In this document: piece by piece, positions 1 through 8,990 of the stretch
Layout of the letters: each line of letters starts with the position of its first letter
How positions within the stretch are numbered: position 1 is the stretch's first letter
Origin: Bauldia litoralis
GTDB lineage: Bacteria; Pseudomonadota; Alphaproteobacteria; Rhizobiales; Kaistiaceae
Reading direction: 5' to 3'
DNA length: 64,000 nt
NCBI GenBank assembly: GCA_945882315.1
Contig: CAMCWB010000002.1
Location: 45,021-109,020 of the forward strand
Translations under genes and position numbers: made by a program
The notes under the pieces: model-generated
Told to the model about the DNA's origin: nothing
The model's input: the letters and a program-made list of their open reading frames with translations, nothing else
Database searches by the model: none

Positions 1-1379
1 ACCATATGAACCAGCTCTGCCTCGTCCGCCGCCGCCATGACGACGAAGCCCGGCAGCGCCGCGAGATAGGCGGTGTCGAAGGAGCCGGCATGGGTTGGCC
101 CGTCGGCGCCGACGAAGCCCGCCCGGTCGATCGCGAAGCGCACCGGCAGGTTCTGGATCGCCACGTCATGGACGATCTGGTCGTAGCCGCGCTGCAGGAA
201 GGTCGAATAGATCGCGACGAAGGGCTTGTAGCCTTCGGCGGCGAGGCCGGCGGCGAAAGTGACGGCATGCTGCTCGGCGATGCCGACATCGAAGGTCCGC
301 GCCGGGAATTTCTCGGCAAAAAGATCGAGGCCGGTGCCGGACGGCATCGCGGCGGTGATGGCGACGATCCTGTCGTCCTTCTCGGCCTCGCGGACCAGGC
401 TCTGTGCGAACACCTTGGTGTAGGACGGCGCGTTCGAGCGCGGCTTCGCCTGCTCGCCGGTGATGACGTCGAACTTGTTGACGCCGTGATACTTGTCGGT
501 CGATTCCTCGGCCGGTCCGTAGCCCTTGCCCTTCTGGGTCACGACATGGATCAGGACCGGGCCGTTCCGCATGTCGCGGACATTCTTGAGCACCGGCAGG
601 AGGTGGTCGAGATTGTGGCCGTCGATCGGCCCGACATAATAGAAGCCGAGCTCCTCGAAGAGCGTGCCGCCCGTCCAGAAGCTGCGGGCGAATTCTTCCG
701 TCATCCTCGCCTTCTCGCGGAAGAAGCGCGGGAAGAGGTTGGCGACGCGCTTGGCGAAGCTGCGGAAGCGGCCATAGGTGCGGCCCGAGACGAGCTTGGC
801 GAGATGGGCGGAGAGCGCCCCGACCGGCGGCGCGATCGACATGTCGTTGTCGTTGAGGATGACGATGAGCCGCGACTTCATCGCGCCGGCATTGTTCATC
901 GCCTCATAGGCCATGCCCGCCGACATGGCGCCGTCGCCGATGACGGCGATTACGGCATTATCGCCCTCGCGCAAGTCGCGCGCCACGGCCATGCCGAGCC
1001 CGGCCGAGATCGAGGTCGAGGCGTGCGCCGCGCCGAACGGGTCGTATTCGCTCTCTGCCCGGCGGGTGAAGCCGGAAAGGCCGCCGCCCTGGCGAAGCGT
1101 CCGGATGCGGTCGCGCCGGCCAGTCAGGATCTTGTGCGGATAGGCCTGGTGCCCGACGTCCCAGATCAGCCGGTCGCGCGGCGTGTCGAAAACATAATGG
1201 ATCGCGACGGTGAGCTCGACGACGCCGAGGCCGGCGCCGAGATGGCCGCCGGTGACTGAAACCGCCGAGATCGTCTCCCGGCGAAGCTCGTCGGCAAGCT
1301 GTGCCAGCGACGATTCCGGAAGCTTCCGGAGCTCGTCTGGCGTCCGGACTGTGTCGAGGAGCGGGGTGGTCGAAGTCAC
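1..1379 (-). CDS. dxs: 1-deoxy-D-xylulose-5-phosphate synthase, 3' part beyond the window
   Basis: First enzyme of the MEP isoprenoid pathway: thiamine-diphosphate-dependent condensation of pyruvate and glyceraldehyde 3-phosphate. About 459 codons are present out of roughly 640 usual for the family, and the C-terminal transketolase part runs off the left edge. The N-terminus reads [16 protein letters not shown], followed by the conserved GHQAYPHK block, then a [18 protein letters not shown] thiamine/Mg-binding region near residue 150 and a [15 protein letters not shown] block near residue 370. A GTG at 1379 is the only reasonable start I see, as no in-frame ATG lies nearby; the RBS is weak. 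It lies downstream of xseB on the same strand. In many bacteria ispA sits between these two genes, but not here. Confidence 0.95.
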   Translation of the reverse strand, partial: MTSTTPLLDTVRTPDELRKLPESSLAQLADELRRETISAVSVTGGHLGAGLGVVELTVAIHYVFDTPRDRLIWDVGHQAYPHKILTGRRDRIRTLRQGGGLSGFTRRAESEYDPFGAAHASTSISAGLGMAVARDLREGDNAVIAVIGDGAMSAGMAYEAMNNAGAMKSRLIVILNDNDMSIAPPVGALSAHLAKLVSGRTYGRFRSFAKRVANLFPRFFREKARMTEEFARSFWTGGTLFEELGFYYVGPIDGHNLDHLLPVLKNVRDMRNGPVLIHVVTQKGKGYGPAEESTDKYHGVNKFDVITGEQAKPRSNAPSYTKVFAQSLVREAEKDDRIVAITAAMPSGTGLDLFAEKFPARTFDVGIAEQHAVTFAAGLAAEGYKPFVAIYSTFLQRGYDQIVHDVAIQNLPVRFAIDRAGFVGADGPTHAGSFDTAYLAALPGFVVMAAADEAELVHM

Positions 1380-1542
1380 CGTGACGGCCTGTGGGCGAGG
1401 AACTGCTGTCAGAGAGTTATATCAGGGTATTGGGTGGCGCAATAAAGGCTGAATACAGTGCAATTTCAGCTATTTGCACGGGCCTCCGCGCTGCGCGCAG
1501 CAGCAACCAACAAGATTCGGCGGGGTCGTCGCGAAAGGAAGG

Positions 1543-1794
1543 TCAGCCCGGATCGAGCGGTTCCACGCCGGCCGGCTTGCCGTCGGCGCCGACGCGAATC
1601 TTCTCGACCCGCGCCTCGGCCTCGCCGAGAAGCGTCTGGCAGCGCGCCTTGAGGGCTTCGCCGCGCTCGTAAAAGATGATCGAATCGGCGAGCGGTACGT
1701 CGCCGCGCTCCAGCTTGCCGACGATGTCCTCCAGCTCCTTCAGCGCTTCCTCGAAGGCGAGTTCGTCGATTGGCTTTTGCGGCGTGGCTGGCAT
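1543..1794 (-). CDS. xseB: Exodeoxyribonuclease VII small subunit
   Basis: Small subunit of the ssDNA exonuclease ExoVII. The protein is 83 residues, normal for the family, with the typical segment [20 protein letters not shown] followed by a second helix [18 protein letters not shown], so it is a short helical hairpin. The start ATG has a GGAG element about 9 nt upstream. It lies between the deacetylase-family gene and dxs. No xseA large-subunit gene is in the window. Confidence 0.93.
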   Translation of the reverse strand: MPATPQKPIDELAFEEALKELEDIVGKLERGDVPLADSIIFYERGEALKARCQTLLGEAEARVEKIRVGADGKPAGVEPLDPG

Positions 1795-1864
1795 TTTTCA
1801 AGGCTCCTGATGGGCCTTTGTCGGCCATCTCAAGTCAGGTTGCAATGCTGGTATCGGGCTGGCG

Positions 1865-2791
1865 TCAGGCGTCCATCAGGGCCGCGACATGGGCCACGGT
1901 CGACGCCGCCAGCGCCTCCAGATCATAGCCGCCCTCGAGCATGCTGACGACCCGGCCGCCGCAATACCGGTCGGCGAGTTCCATGAGCTGGCGCGTTGCC
2001 CAGGCGAAATCCGCATCGTCGAGATTGAGCGAGGCGAGGGGATCGCGTCGGTGGGCGTCAAAGCCGGCCGAGATCAGGATGAGGTCGGGACGAAAGCTGT
2101 CGATCGCCGGCAGGATCTTGCCCGTCATCGCGTTCCGGAACTGGACACCGCCGGCATCGCTGGACAGAGGTGCGTTGACGATGTTGTCGGCCCCGGTCTC
2201 GCTCGCCGCGCCGGTGCCGGGATAGAGCGGCCATTCATGCGTCGAGGCATAGAGGACCGTCGGGTCCGCCCAGAAGATCGCCTGCGTCCCGTTGCCGTGA
2301 TGGACGTCCCAGTCGACGACCGCGACGCGTTCGGCGCCGTGGGCCTTCTGCGCGTGGCGCGCCGCGATGGCGACGTTGTTGAAGATGCAGAAGCCCATGG
2401 CGCGATCGGCCTCGGCATGATGGCCGGGCGGCCGGATCGCGCAGAAGCCGTTGGCGGCCTTGCCCCGCATGACCTCGTCGACCGCCAGGCAGGCGGCGCC
2501 GACGGCGTGGAGGGCAACCTCCAGCGTCTTCGGCGACATATAGGTGTCCGCGTCGAGCTGGACGAAGCCGTCGGCGGGCACATTGTCGAGAATCAGGTCG
2601 ATATGGGCCTGCTCATGGGCGAGTGCCACGATCTCGACCGGCGCGGCTGGCGCTGCGCGACGGATCACGGCGTCGAAGCGCTCGTCGGAGAGCGCCTCCG
2701 TGATGGCGCGGATGCGGTCCGGCCGCTCGGGATGGCCGGGCGGGACCTCATGCGCGGTGAAGATAGGATGCTCGACCAGAAGCGTTGCCAA
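1865..2791 (-). CDS. Histone deacetylase family (class II-like) zinc amidohydrolase
   Basis: Zinc-dependent deacetylase fold as in acetoin-utilization, acetylpolyamine and histone deacetylases. It has 308 residues. Visible motifs are HPERPDRI near the N-terminus, RPPGHHAE with the paired active-site histidines, the zinc ligands in VVDWDVHHGNGTQ and the late ligand region SAGFDAHRRDPL, then LEGGYDLEALA. The chosen start is a TTG at 2791 preceded by a strong GAGGAGG element; no ATG is in frame nearby. It follows an acyl-CoA dehydrogenase and an enoyl-CoA hydratase on the same strand, which suggests a role linked to acyl or acetyl-amide turnover, but the substrate cannot be told from sequence. 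Confidence 0.88.
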   Translation of the reverse strand: MATLLVEHPIFTAHEVPPGHPERPDRIRAITEALSDERFDAVIRRAAPAAPVEIVALAHEQAHIDLILDNVPADGFVQLDADTYMSPKTLEVALHAVGAACLAVDEVMRGKAANGFCAIRPPGHHAEADRAMGFCIFNNVAIAARHAQKAHGAERVAVVDWDVHHGNGTQAIFWADPTVLYASTHEWPLYPGTGAASETGADNIVNAPLSSDAGGVQFRNAMTGKILPAIDSFRPDLILISAGFDAHRRDPLASLNLDDADFAWATRQLMELADRYCGGRVVSMLEGGYDLEALAASTVAHVAALMDA

Positions 2792-2835
2792 TCGCGCCTC
2801 CTCGGCGGTAGGGGGGCGGTCGCCCGCCGGCCTTG

Positions 2836-3585
2836 TCAGTGGTGCCGGTCGATGAACGCCTGAAGCGCGTCGCGGGCGGCGGGAGAGCGCAGCAGTTCCG
2901 TGAAGCTCGAGGCTTCCTTCTCGATCCGCTGCGCGAGGTCGCGCCTCTCGCCGCGCATCAGCTTCAGCGCTGTGCGAACGGCCTCCGGCGGCTTCGCCGC
3001 AATGGCCTTCGCCGCGGCTTCGGCGATGGCGTCGACCGATTCGGCCGGCACGACCTTGTTGACGAAGCCAGCCTGGAAGGCGCGTTGCGCGTCGAAATGC
3101 TCGCCCATGACGAAGAGCTCGAAGGCGCGCTGATGGCCCATCAGGCGCGGCGCCAGAAGGCTCGATCCGGCCTCCGGCGAAAGTCCGAGGTCGACGAAGG
3201 GCGCCGAGAAGGTCGACCACTCGCTGGCGACGACATAGTCGCAATGGAAGAGCATCGTCGTGCCGATGCCGACGGCGAGCCCGTCGACCGCCGCGACGAG
3301 CGGCTTTTCCAGCGACGAGATCGTCTTCAGGAAATGGATGGCGCTGTCGCCAAACGCGCCGCCCTCGGCAAAGGCGTGCAACTCGTTGATGTCGTTGCCG
3401 GCGGTGAAGACGCCCGGCATGCCGGTGATCAGGAAGCATTTGACGCGGGAACTGCTCTCGCCGAAGGCGAAGGCGTCGGACATCATGTCATACATGACGC
3501 TGGTCAACGCGTTCTGCTTCTCCGGCCGCTCGATGCGCATCGTGCTGACGCCGGCAGCGATGCTTACCGCAACCTGTTCGCTCAT
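2836..3585 (-). CDS. Enoyl-CoA hydratase/isomerase family protein
   Basis: Crotonase-fold enzyme of 249 residues, expected to act on enoyl-CoA thioesters in fatty-acid or amino-acid beta-oxidation. The first oxyanion-hole segment is PGVFTAGNDINEL and the second is the GLAVGIGTTMLFHCDYVVAS region; the acidic PEAGSSLLAPRLMG segment holds the usual catalytic glutamate position. The start ATG at 3585 follows a GGGAAGG element. It is 51 bp downstream of the acyl-CoA dehydrogenase, so the two probably share a transcript. Exact substrate is unknown; the crotonase family also includes isomerases and hydrolases. Confidence 0.9.
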   Translation of the reverse strand: MSEQVAVSIAAGVSTMRIERPEKQNALTSVMYDMMSDAFAFGESSSRVKCFLITGMPGVFTAGNDINELHAFAEGGAFGDSAIHFLKTISSLEKPLVAAVDGLAVGIGTTMLFHCDYVVASEWSTFSAPFVDLGLSPEAGSSLLAPRLMGHQRAFELFVMGEHFDAQRAFQAGFVNKVVPAESVDAIAEAAAKAIAAKPPEAVRTALKLMRGERRDLAQRIEKEASSFTELLRSPAARDALQAFIDRHH

Positions 3586-3636
3586 GCAGAACCTTCCCGA
3601 TCTCGAACGCTACCTACGGAAAGCCGGAGCCGTTCG

Positions 3637-5430
3637 TCAACCCTGAACGGTACGGCTTAGAAGATGTGTATCTGCCGCTTTTTCGAGCGCAGCGCCCCCT
3701 TCCATGACGGTCCCGGCCAAGGCGGCACTTTCTCCGAGCATGTTTTCAGCAAAGAAGCGCGCCAGGGAGATCCATCCCTCGGCCTCCGCAACCTCTGCCG
3801 ACCGCAGCGCGCCCTTGGCAAGAAGCACGCCGCCGGCCGTCAGGCCGAAGAGCCGGAGATAGGGGGTGGCGCCAGCGAGCGCCGTCGGCAGGCGATTCTC
3901 CGCCTGCTCGCGGAGGAGAAATGTCGTCGCCTCGGCAAGATCGGCGAGGGCGGCGGCGAGCCGCTCACCCATCCGCCCGAAATCAGGCCGGTTCAGGGCC
4001 GCGACCCTGGTGGAAATTTCAGCAAATTCCGCAAGCAGTTCCTCGACCGCCTTGCCGTCGCGGAGACGAAGCTTCCGGATGACGAGGTCGATCGCCTGGA
4101 TGCCGTTGGTGCCCTCATAGATGGCGAAGATGCGGGCATCGCGGAGATATTGGGCCGCACCGGTTTCCTCGATATAGCCGGCGCCGCCATGCACCTGAAT
4201 GCCGAGCGAGGCGACCTCGATGCCGGCATCGGTGGAAAAGGCCTTGGCGATCGGCGTGAGGAGGCTGGCCCGCTCCGCCCAGATGCTCCGGTCGGCCGGG
4301 GCGGCACGGCGGCTCCGGTCGATCGCCTCGGCGCAGAGCATGGCGATGGCGCGCGCCGCGGCGGTCAGCGCCTTCATCTTCAGGAGATCGCGCTGCACGT
4401 CGGGATGCTCGACGATCGGGCTCGACGTGCCGGCCACGGCGCCGACGGCGCGTCCCTGCTTGCGCTCCTGCGCATAGGCGAGCGCCCGGTCGAAGGCGCG
4501 GGTGGCGACGCCGATCCCCTGGATGCCGACCGTCAGCCGCGCCATGTTCATCATCGTGAACATCGCCGCGAGACCGCGATTCTCGCCGCCGACCAGCCAG
4601 CCGGTCGCGCCGCGGCCCTCATCGCCATAGACCATCGTGCAGGTCGGCGAGCCGTGCAGGCCGAGCTTGTGCTCCAGGCCGGCGCAAACGAGGTCGTTGC
4701 GGGCGCCCGGCGAGCCGTCGTCCTCGACCAGGAATTTCGGCACGACGAAGAGCGAGATGCCGGCGGTGCCCGGCGGTGCGTCGGGCAGGCGCGCCAGCAC
4801 GAGATGGATGATGTTCTCAGCGAGATCGTGCTCGCCATAGGTGATGAAGATCTTCTGCCCGAAGATGCGGTAGCTGCCGTCCCCGGCCGGCGCGGCGCGC
4901 GTCTTGATCGCCCCGACATCGGAGCCGGCCTGCGGCTCGGTCAGGTTCATCGTCGCCATCCAGGTGCCGGCGACGAGCTTCGGCAGATAGCGCGCCTTGA
5001 TCTCGTCGGAGGCGTGCGTCTCCAGCGCCTCGATCGCGCCCATGGTCAGCATCGGACCCGCCGCGAAGGAGGCGGCGCCTGCGTTCCACAATTCCTGCAG
5101 CGCCGCATGCACCATGACGGGGAGATCCTGCCCACCCCATGCGGCCGAGGCGGTGACCCCATTCCATCCCGCGTCCGCCCAGCTTTTATAGGCATCCTTC
5201 CAGCCGGGCGGCGTGGTGACGGCGCCCTTGTCGAGCCTGCAGCCGATCTGGTCGCCGCCGCGATTGATGGCGTCGAGCTCGTTTTCGGCGAAGCGGCCGG
5301 CCTCGGCCAGGATCGCCTCGACCATCTCCGCCGAAAGGTCGGAAGAGCCGTCCGCCGCGATAACACCGTCGAGATCGGCGATATTGCGCATGGTGAAAAG
5401 GATGTCGGCGAGCGGCGCCCGGAAGCCCAT
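3637..5430 (-). CDS. Acyl-CoA dehydrogenase with C-terminal extension
   Basis: FAD-dependent acyl-CoA dehydrogenase of 597 residues. This is longer than the roughly 380-residue short/medium-chain enzymes and matches the subgroup carrying an extra C-terminal domain (DmdC-like). Seen are the middle-domain MNLTEPQAGSDVGAIKTRA segment, GLHGSPTCTM, a QVHGGAGYIEETGAAQYLRD segment and IYEGTNGIQAIDLVIRKL, which holds the usual catalytic glutamate of this subgroup. The ATG at 5430 (MGFRAPLADI) was chosen over an upstream in-frame start because it follows GGGAGGAAGG. It is first in a run with the hydratase and deacetylase genes. Confidence 0.92.
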   Translation of the reverse strand: MGFRAPLADILFTMRNIADLDGVIAADGSSDLSAEMVEAILAEAGRFAENELDAINRGGDQIGCRLDKGAVTTPPGWKDAYKSWADAGWNGVTASAAWGGQDLPVMVHAALQELWNAGAASFAAGPMLTMGAIEALETHASDEIKARYLPKLVAGTWMATMNLTEPQAGSDVGAIKTRAAPAGDGSYRIFGQKIFITYGEHDLAENIIHLVLARLPDAPPGTAGISLFVVPKFLVEDDGSPGARNDLVCAGLEHKLGLHGSPTCTMVYGDEGRGATGWLVGGENRGLAAMFTMMNMARLTVGIQGIGVATRAFDRALAYAQERKQGRAVGAVAGTSSPIVEHPDVQRDLLKMKALTAAARAIAMLCAEAIDRSRRAAPADRSIWAERASLLTPIAKAFSTDAGIEVASLGIQVHGGAGYIEETGAAQYLRDARIFAIYEGTNGIQAIDLVIRKLRLRDGKAVEELLAEFAEISTRVAALNRPDFGRMGERLAAALADLAEATTFLLREQAENRLPTALAGATPYLRLFGLTAGGVLLAKGALRSAEVAEAEGWISLARFFAENMLGESAALAGTVMEGGAALEKAADTHLLSRTVQG

Positions 5431-5517
5431 CAGAATTCCTTCCTCCCGCGCTCTGCTTGACGCGGCGTTCCCCGGCCGCCACAACCCGGCGACGCGATCG
5501 GACAGTAAGAGGCAGGA

Positions 5518-6516
5518 TTGTCACCGATTTTCGACATGAGTGACAGCGAAGTTGGACCCGTCGGCATCGCCACGGCCGCGGAAGCGCTGCGTGAAGGGGA
5601 ACTTGTCGGCCTGCCCACCGAGACGGTCTACGGCCTCGCCGCCGATGCGCGAAACGGCAAGGCGGTCGCCGGCATCTTCGCCGCCAAGGGCCGGCCGCAT
5701 TTCAATCCGCTCATCGTCCATGTCCTGTCGCTGGAGGATGCCGGCAAGATCGCCGTCTTCGACGCTGCGGCGATGCGGCTTGCCGAAGCCTTCTGGCCGG
5801 GCCCGCTGACGCTCGTCCTGCCGCGGCGGCCCGATTCGGGGATTGCCGATATCACCACCGCCGGGCTCGACACGGTGGCTCTCCGCGTGCCGGCCCATCC
5901 GATCGCCCGCATCCTGCTTTCGGCCTTTGGCGGCCCGGTCGCCGCGCCGAGCGCCAACCGTTCCGGCCATGTCAGCCCGACGACGGCGGCTCACGTCGCC
6001 GCCGATCTCGGTGGCGACGTCGCCTGCATCCTCGATGCCGGGCCGAGCGGCATCGGCGTCGAATCGACCATCGTCGGATTCTCGGGCGAGGATGCGGTCC
6101 TGCTGCGGCCAGGCGGCCTGGCCAGCGCAAAGATCGAGGCTGTTCTCGGGCGGAAGCTGGTCGCGCCGGCATCCGACGCCGCGGTGAGCGCGCCGGGGAT
6201 GCTCGCCTCGCACTATGCCCCGGCCGCGTCGCTGCGGCTCGACGTGACCGATGTCCGGGCCGGCGAGACGCTGCTCGCCTTCGGTCCCGACCTGCCGGCC
6301 GGCAGCGACAGGGCAGAGGCGATTCAAAATCTGACAATGTCCGGCGATCTCGCTGAAGCGGCAGCGAATCTCTTCGCCGCACTCCGCCGTCTCGACAGAG
6401 AGTCGGCGGCGATCGCCGTGATGCCGATTCCGAATGACGGGCTGGGCGAGGCGATCAACGACCGGCTGCGACGTGCCGCCGCGCCGAAGGATCGCGTGCC
6501 GACTGCGAGGCGATGA
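5518..6516 (+). CDS. L-threonylcarbamoyladenylate synthase (Sua5 long form)
   Basis: Makes threonylcarbamoyl-AMP for the tRNA t6A37 modification. It has 332 residues with an N-terminal YrdC domain (LVGLPTETVYGLAADA, KGRPHFNPLIVHV, APSANRSGHVSPTTAAHV) and a separate C-terminal Sua5 domain beginning near SAPGMLASHYAPAA. The start is TTG at 5518 with an AAGAGG element upstream; an ATG at 5536 is a possible alternative but lacks an RBS. It is divergent from the acyl-CoA dehydrogenase and convergent with the DnaJ-like gene. Confidence 0.93.
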   Translation: MSPIFDMSDSEVGPVGIATAAEALREGELVGLPTETVYGLAADARNGKAVAGIFAAKGRPHFNPLIVHVLSLEDAGKIAVFDAAAMRLAEAFWPGPLTLVLPRRPDSGIADITTAGLDTVALRVPAHPIARILLSAFGGPVAAPSANRSGHVSPTTAAHVAADLGGDVACILDAGPSGIGVESTIVGFSGEDAVLLRPGGLASAKIEAVLGRKLVAPASDAAVSAPGMLASHYAPAASLRLDVTDVRAGETLLAFGPDLPAGSDRAEAIQNLTMSGDLAEAAANLFAALRRLDRESAAIAVMPIPNDGLGEAINDRLRRAAAPKDRVPTARR

Positions 6517-6544
6517 GGGTTTGATGAAGCGGCCAACCCAGTCC

Positions 6545-6632
6545 GCTCATCCGCGCAAAAGCGGGGACCCAAGGGCGAAAGATTCGAGCTTCGCCTCAAA
6601 CCCTGGGTTCCCGCTTTCGCGGGAATGATCGG
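6545..6632. repeat. Palindromic REP-like element with CCCGCTTTCGCGGGAA core
   Basis: About 90 bases forming a long imperfect palindrome: the left arm has CGCAAAAGCGGGGACCCA and the right arm CTGGGTTCCCGCTTTCGCG, with an inner GGCGAA/TTCGCC pair. In translation the arms give the spurious peptide SRESGNPG, a familiar signature of this widespread proteobacterial intergenic repeat. It lies between the convergent Sua5 and DnaJ-like genes and could act as a bidirectional terminator or mRNA-stabilising hairpin. Confidence 0.75.
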
Positions 6633-6676
6633 AATTTTCGGCAACCGGCGTGCTGCCCGAATAAGACCGCGAAAGA

Positions 6677-7669
6677 TCAGCTGTTCCGTTCGGGCTCGCG
6701 CGCCGAATAGCGCTGCTCTTCGCGCCATTTCTGCATGAGCTTCTCAAGCTCGGGGTCGCCGCCCTTGGGCAGCACGATGCGGAGCGAGACCAGAAGGTCG
6801 CCGCGCCCGCCGCCGGTTTTTGGAAGGCCCTTGCCCTTGAGCCGCATCGGCCGGCTGCCGTCGGATTGCGCCGGGACGTCGATCGACACGGCGCCTTCGA
6901 GCGTCGGCACGCGCAGCTTGGCACCAAGCACCGCCTCGTCCAGCGTCACCGGCAGGTCGACGCGAAGCGCGTCGCCGTCCGGCTTGAAGGTCGGGTGCGG
7001 AACGAAGTCGATGGTGATGACCACGTCGCCGGGCTGTCCGCCGAGTTCGCCCGGCCGGCCCATGCCCTTCAGGCGGATCTGGTGGCCCGGCTTGACGCCG
7101 GGCGGCACCGCGACCTCGTAGGTCTTGCCGGTCGGCAGGTCGACGCGGGCCTTCTCGCCGCGGGCGAACTGTTCCAGCGTGATCGCCGCCGTGACGGCCA
7201 GGTCTTCGCCGCGTGCTGTCGCGGCTCGCCGCTGGCCACCCGCGCCGGCACCGCGGCCCATATTGCCGAAGATCTCGCTGAGGATATCGTCGCTGTTGAA
7301 CGGATCGTCGCCCGGCGCCGCACCGCCGCGGCCGCCCGTCGACCAGCGGAACGACCGGCTGCCGCCGGGAGCGCCGGCTCCAAATCCGCCGCCGCCGAAA
7401 CCGGCTCCGGCGCCCGGCCGTTGGCTGAAACCTTCAAAGCCGCGCGGCTTGCCGTCGGCGCCGATCTCGCCACGGTCGAACCGGCCGCGCTTGTCCTTGT
7501 CGCCGGCGATCTCGTATGCGGAATTGAGCTCCGAAAAGCGTTCCTTCGCCTTCGGATCGGTCTTGTTCTGGTCGGGGTGAAGCTTCTTGGCGAGCTTGCG
7601 ATAGGCCGATTTGATATCGGCCGCGCTCGCGTCCTTCTTCACACCGAGGACTTCGTATGGATTCCGCAT
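6677..7669 (-). CDS. CbpA-like DnaJ-family co-chaperone
   Basis: J-domain co-chaperone of 330 residues. The J domain is at residues 1-70 (MRNPYEVLGV, with HPD in KKLHPDQNKTDP). A Gly/Phe-rich linker follows at about 75-125 (GAGFGGGGFGAGAPGGSR), then a DnaJ C-terminal substrate-binding domain (LPTGKTYEVAVPPGVKPGHQ). There is no CxxCxGxG zinc finger, so it belongs to the CbpA/DjlA-C type rather than true DnaJ. The ATG at 7669 is used because the six residues upstream of it are not conserved. It would stimulate DnaK ATPase in the cytoplasm. Confidence 0.9.
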   Translation of the reverse strand: MRNPYEVLGVKKDASAADIKSAYRKLAKKLHPDQNKTDPKAKERFSELNSAYEIAGDKDKRGRFDRGEIGADGKPRGFEGFSQRPGAGAGFGGGGFGAGAPGGSRSFRWSTGGRGGAAPGDDPFNSDDILSEIFGNMGRGAGAGGQRRAATARGEDLAVTAAITLEQFARGEKARVDLPTGKTYEVAVPPGVKPGHQIRLKGMGRPGELGGQPGDVVITIDFVPHPTFKPDGDALRVDLPVTLDEAVLGAKLRVPTLEGAVSIDVPAQSDGSRPMRLKGKGLPKTGGGRGDLLVSLRIVLPKGGDPELEKLMQKWREEQRYSAREPERNS

Positions 7670-7766
7670 GGTCCCGGACAATAGCAAGCCCTTCCGGCCG
7701 CGGAAATGCGACAGGTTCCCGTTATATGGGAAATTCTAGGAATTGATTCCAGAGCTGGCGAACAGA

Positions 7767-8246
7767 CTAAAGCAGTTTGGAGTCGTCGGCGAGCACGCCG
7801 AAGAGCTGCCAGCGGTCGTTGCCCATGCGACAGGCTTCGCCGCGATAGCGTCGGATGCCGCGCATGTCGTTCATCGTCGTCGCGAAGTTCCGGCAATTGG
7901 CGTCGTTGGTCGCGGTCGGCGTGTTGAGGATCGACAGGGCGCCGCTCGATCCGGTCGACGGATTGCTCCAGGCGAGGCTCTCGGCCTTGCTCTCCATCGC
8001 CTTGGCGACGGTCGTGCGCACCGCTTCCCAATCGGACTGGCTGGTCGGACCGCCGGCCTTGGCGCTCACCTTCTGGATGCTGCCGGTCGACATTATGTCG
8101 CGCGAGGCGGTCTCGGAGAAGGGCATGCCCAGCCCGGCGCAACCGCCGAGCATTGAAGCAAGGAGTGCGATCGCGGCCGGCCGCATGAAGGGCGGCGACT
8201 GGCGCTGACGACCGCCGCCGATATATGAAGAACCCGACCAGTGCAT
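7767..8246 (-). CDS. RT0821/Lpp0805-family surface lipoprotein
   Basis: Predicted secreted lipoprotein of 159 residues with a hydrophobic core RPAAIALLASMLGGC ending in a lipobox (LGGC), then a domain resembling the 17-kDa surface-antigen family: WEAVRTTVAKAMES, a WSNPSTGSSGALSIL segment, conserved CRNF and GEACRMGNDRWQL. The start ATG at 8246 follows GGGAGTC; an internal ATG at 8186 gives a more classical short signal peptide but has no RBS. It is divergent from pdxH. Function is unknown beyond envelope location. Confidence 0.75.
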   Translation of the reverse strand: MHWSGSSYIGGGRQRQSPPFMRPAAIALLASMLGGCAGLGMPFSETASRDIMSTGSIQKVSAKAGGPTSQSDWEAVRTTVAKAMESKAESLAWSNPSTGSSGALSILNTPTATNDANCRNFATTMNDMRGIRRYRGEACRMGNDRWQLFGVLADDSKLL

Positions 8247-8295
8247 GAAGACTCCCGACGCACGCTTACCAGCCCACAATCGGTGATTTTCGTTA

Positions 8296-8892
8296 ATGGA
8301 TCATGATCTCGACAGTGCAGCGGACCCATTTCGGCTGTTTTCCGAATGGCTTGCCGCCGCGACCGCCTCCGAACCCAACGATCCGAACGCCATGGCGCTG
8401 GCCACCGTCGATGCCGACGGGCTGCCCAATGTCCGCATGGTGCTCCTGAAGGGCCTCGACGATGGCGGCTTCGTCTTCTTCACCAATTACGAGAGCGACA
8501 AGGGCCGCGAGCTGCTGGCGAGCCGCAAGGCCGCGTTGTGCTTCCATTGGAAAAGCCTGCGCCGCCAGATCCGCGTCAGGGGGGAGATCACGCCGGTCCC
8601 GGCCGCCGAGGCCGACGCCTATTTCGCCAGCCGCGCCCGCGGCAGCCGCATCGGCGCCTGGGCGAGCAAGCAGTCGCGTCCGCTCGAATCCCGTTTCGCG
8701 CTGGAGAAGGCGGTGGCGTCCTATGCCGCGAAATTCGCGATCGGCGAGGTGCCCCGCCCGGACTACTGGTCGGGATTCCGCCTGACGCCGCTGGCGATCG
8801 AGTTCTGGAAGGATGGCCAGTTCCGCCTCCACGACCGCGTCAGGTTCATCCGCGCCGGCGAGGGCTGGGAGAAGACGCGGCTTTATCCGTAG
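8296..8892 (+). CDS. pdxH: Pyridoxamine 5'-phosphate oxidase
   Basis: FMN-dependent oxidase that converts pyridoxine or pyridoxamine 5'-phosphate to pyridoxal 5'-phosphate. The 198 residues match the family. Motifs include [40 protein letters not shown], the [20 protein letters not shown]/substrate segment, and the C-terminal [14 protein letters not shown] then LHDRVRF. Start ATG at 8296. Confidence 0.96.
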   Translation: MDHDLDSAADPFRLFSEWLAAATASEPNDPNAMALATVDADGLPNVRMVLLKGLDDGGFVFFTNYESDKGRELLASRKAALCFHWKSLRRQIRVRGEITPVPAAEADAYFASRARGSRIGAWASKQSRPLESRFALEKAVASYAAKFAIGEVPRPDYWSGFRLTPLAIEFWKDGQFRLHDRVRFIRAGEGWEKTRLYP

Positions 8893-8897
8893 CTACC

Positions 8898-8987
8898 GTA
8901 GGGTGGGCAAAGCTGCGGAGCAGCGTGCCCACGTACCGGCGTCCGTGAGATACCGTGGCAAACGCGAAGGGCGTTTGCCTACCCTGC
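8898..8987. repeat. GTAGGGTGGGCAAAG palindromic repeat, copy 1
   Basis: The left arm GTAGGGTGGGCAAAGC contains its own hairpin (GTGGGCA..GCTGC / GCAGC..TGCCCAC). The right arm contains GGCAAACGC/GCGTTTGCC and ends in ACCCTGC, pairing with the left end. Copies at 22146 and 62513 share the GTAGGGTGGGCAAAG start and GTGCCCACG block. It lies between the convergent pdxH and kefB-like genes. This copy has the most diverged right arm. Confidence 0.85.
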
Positions 8988-8990
8988 GGC

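Noticed and set aside
6547..6728. Peptide SRESGNPG in open frames over the Sua5-DnaJ gap
   Set aside because: This is the known translation artefact of a palindromic repeat, not a coding signal.
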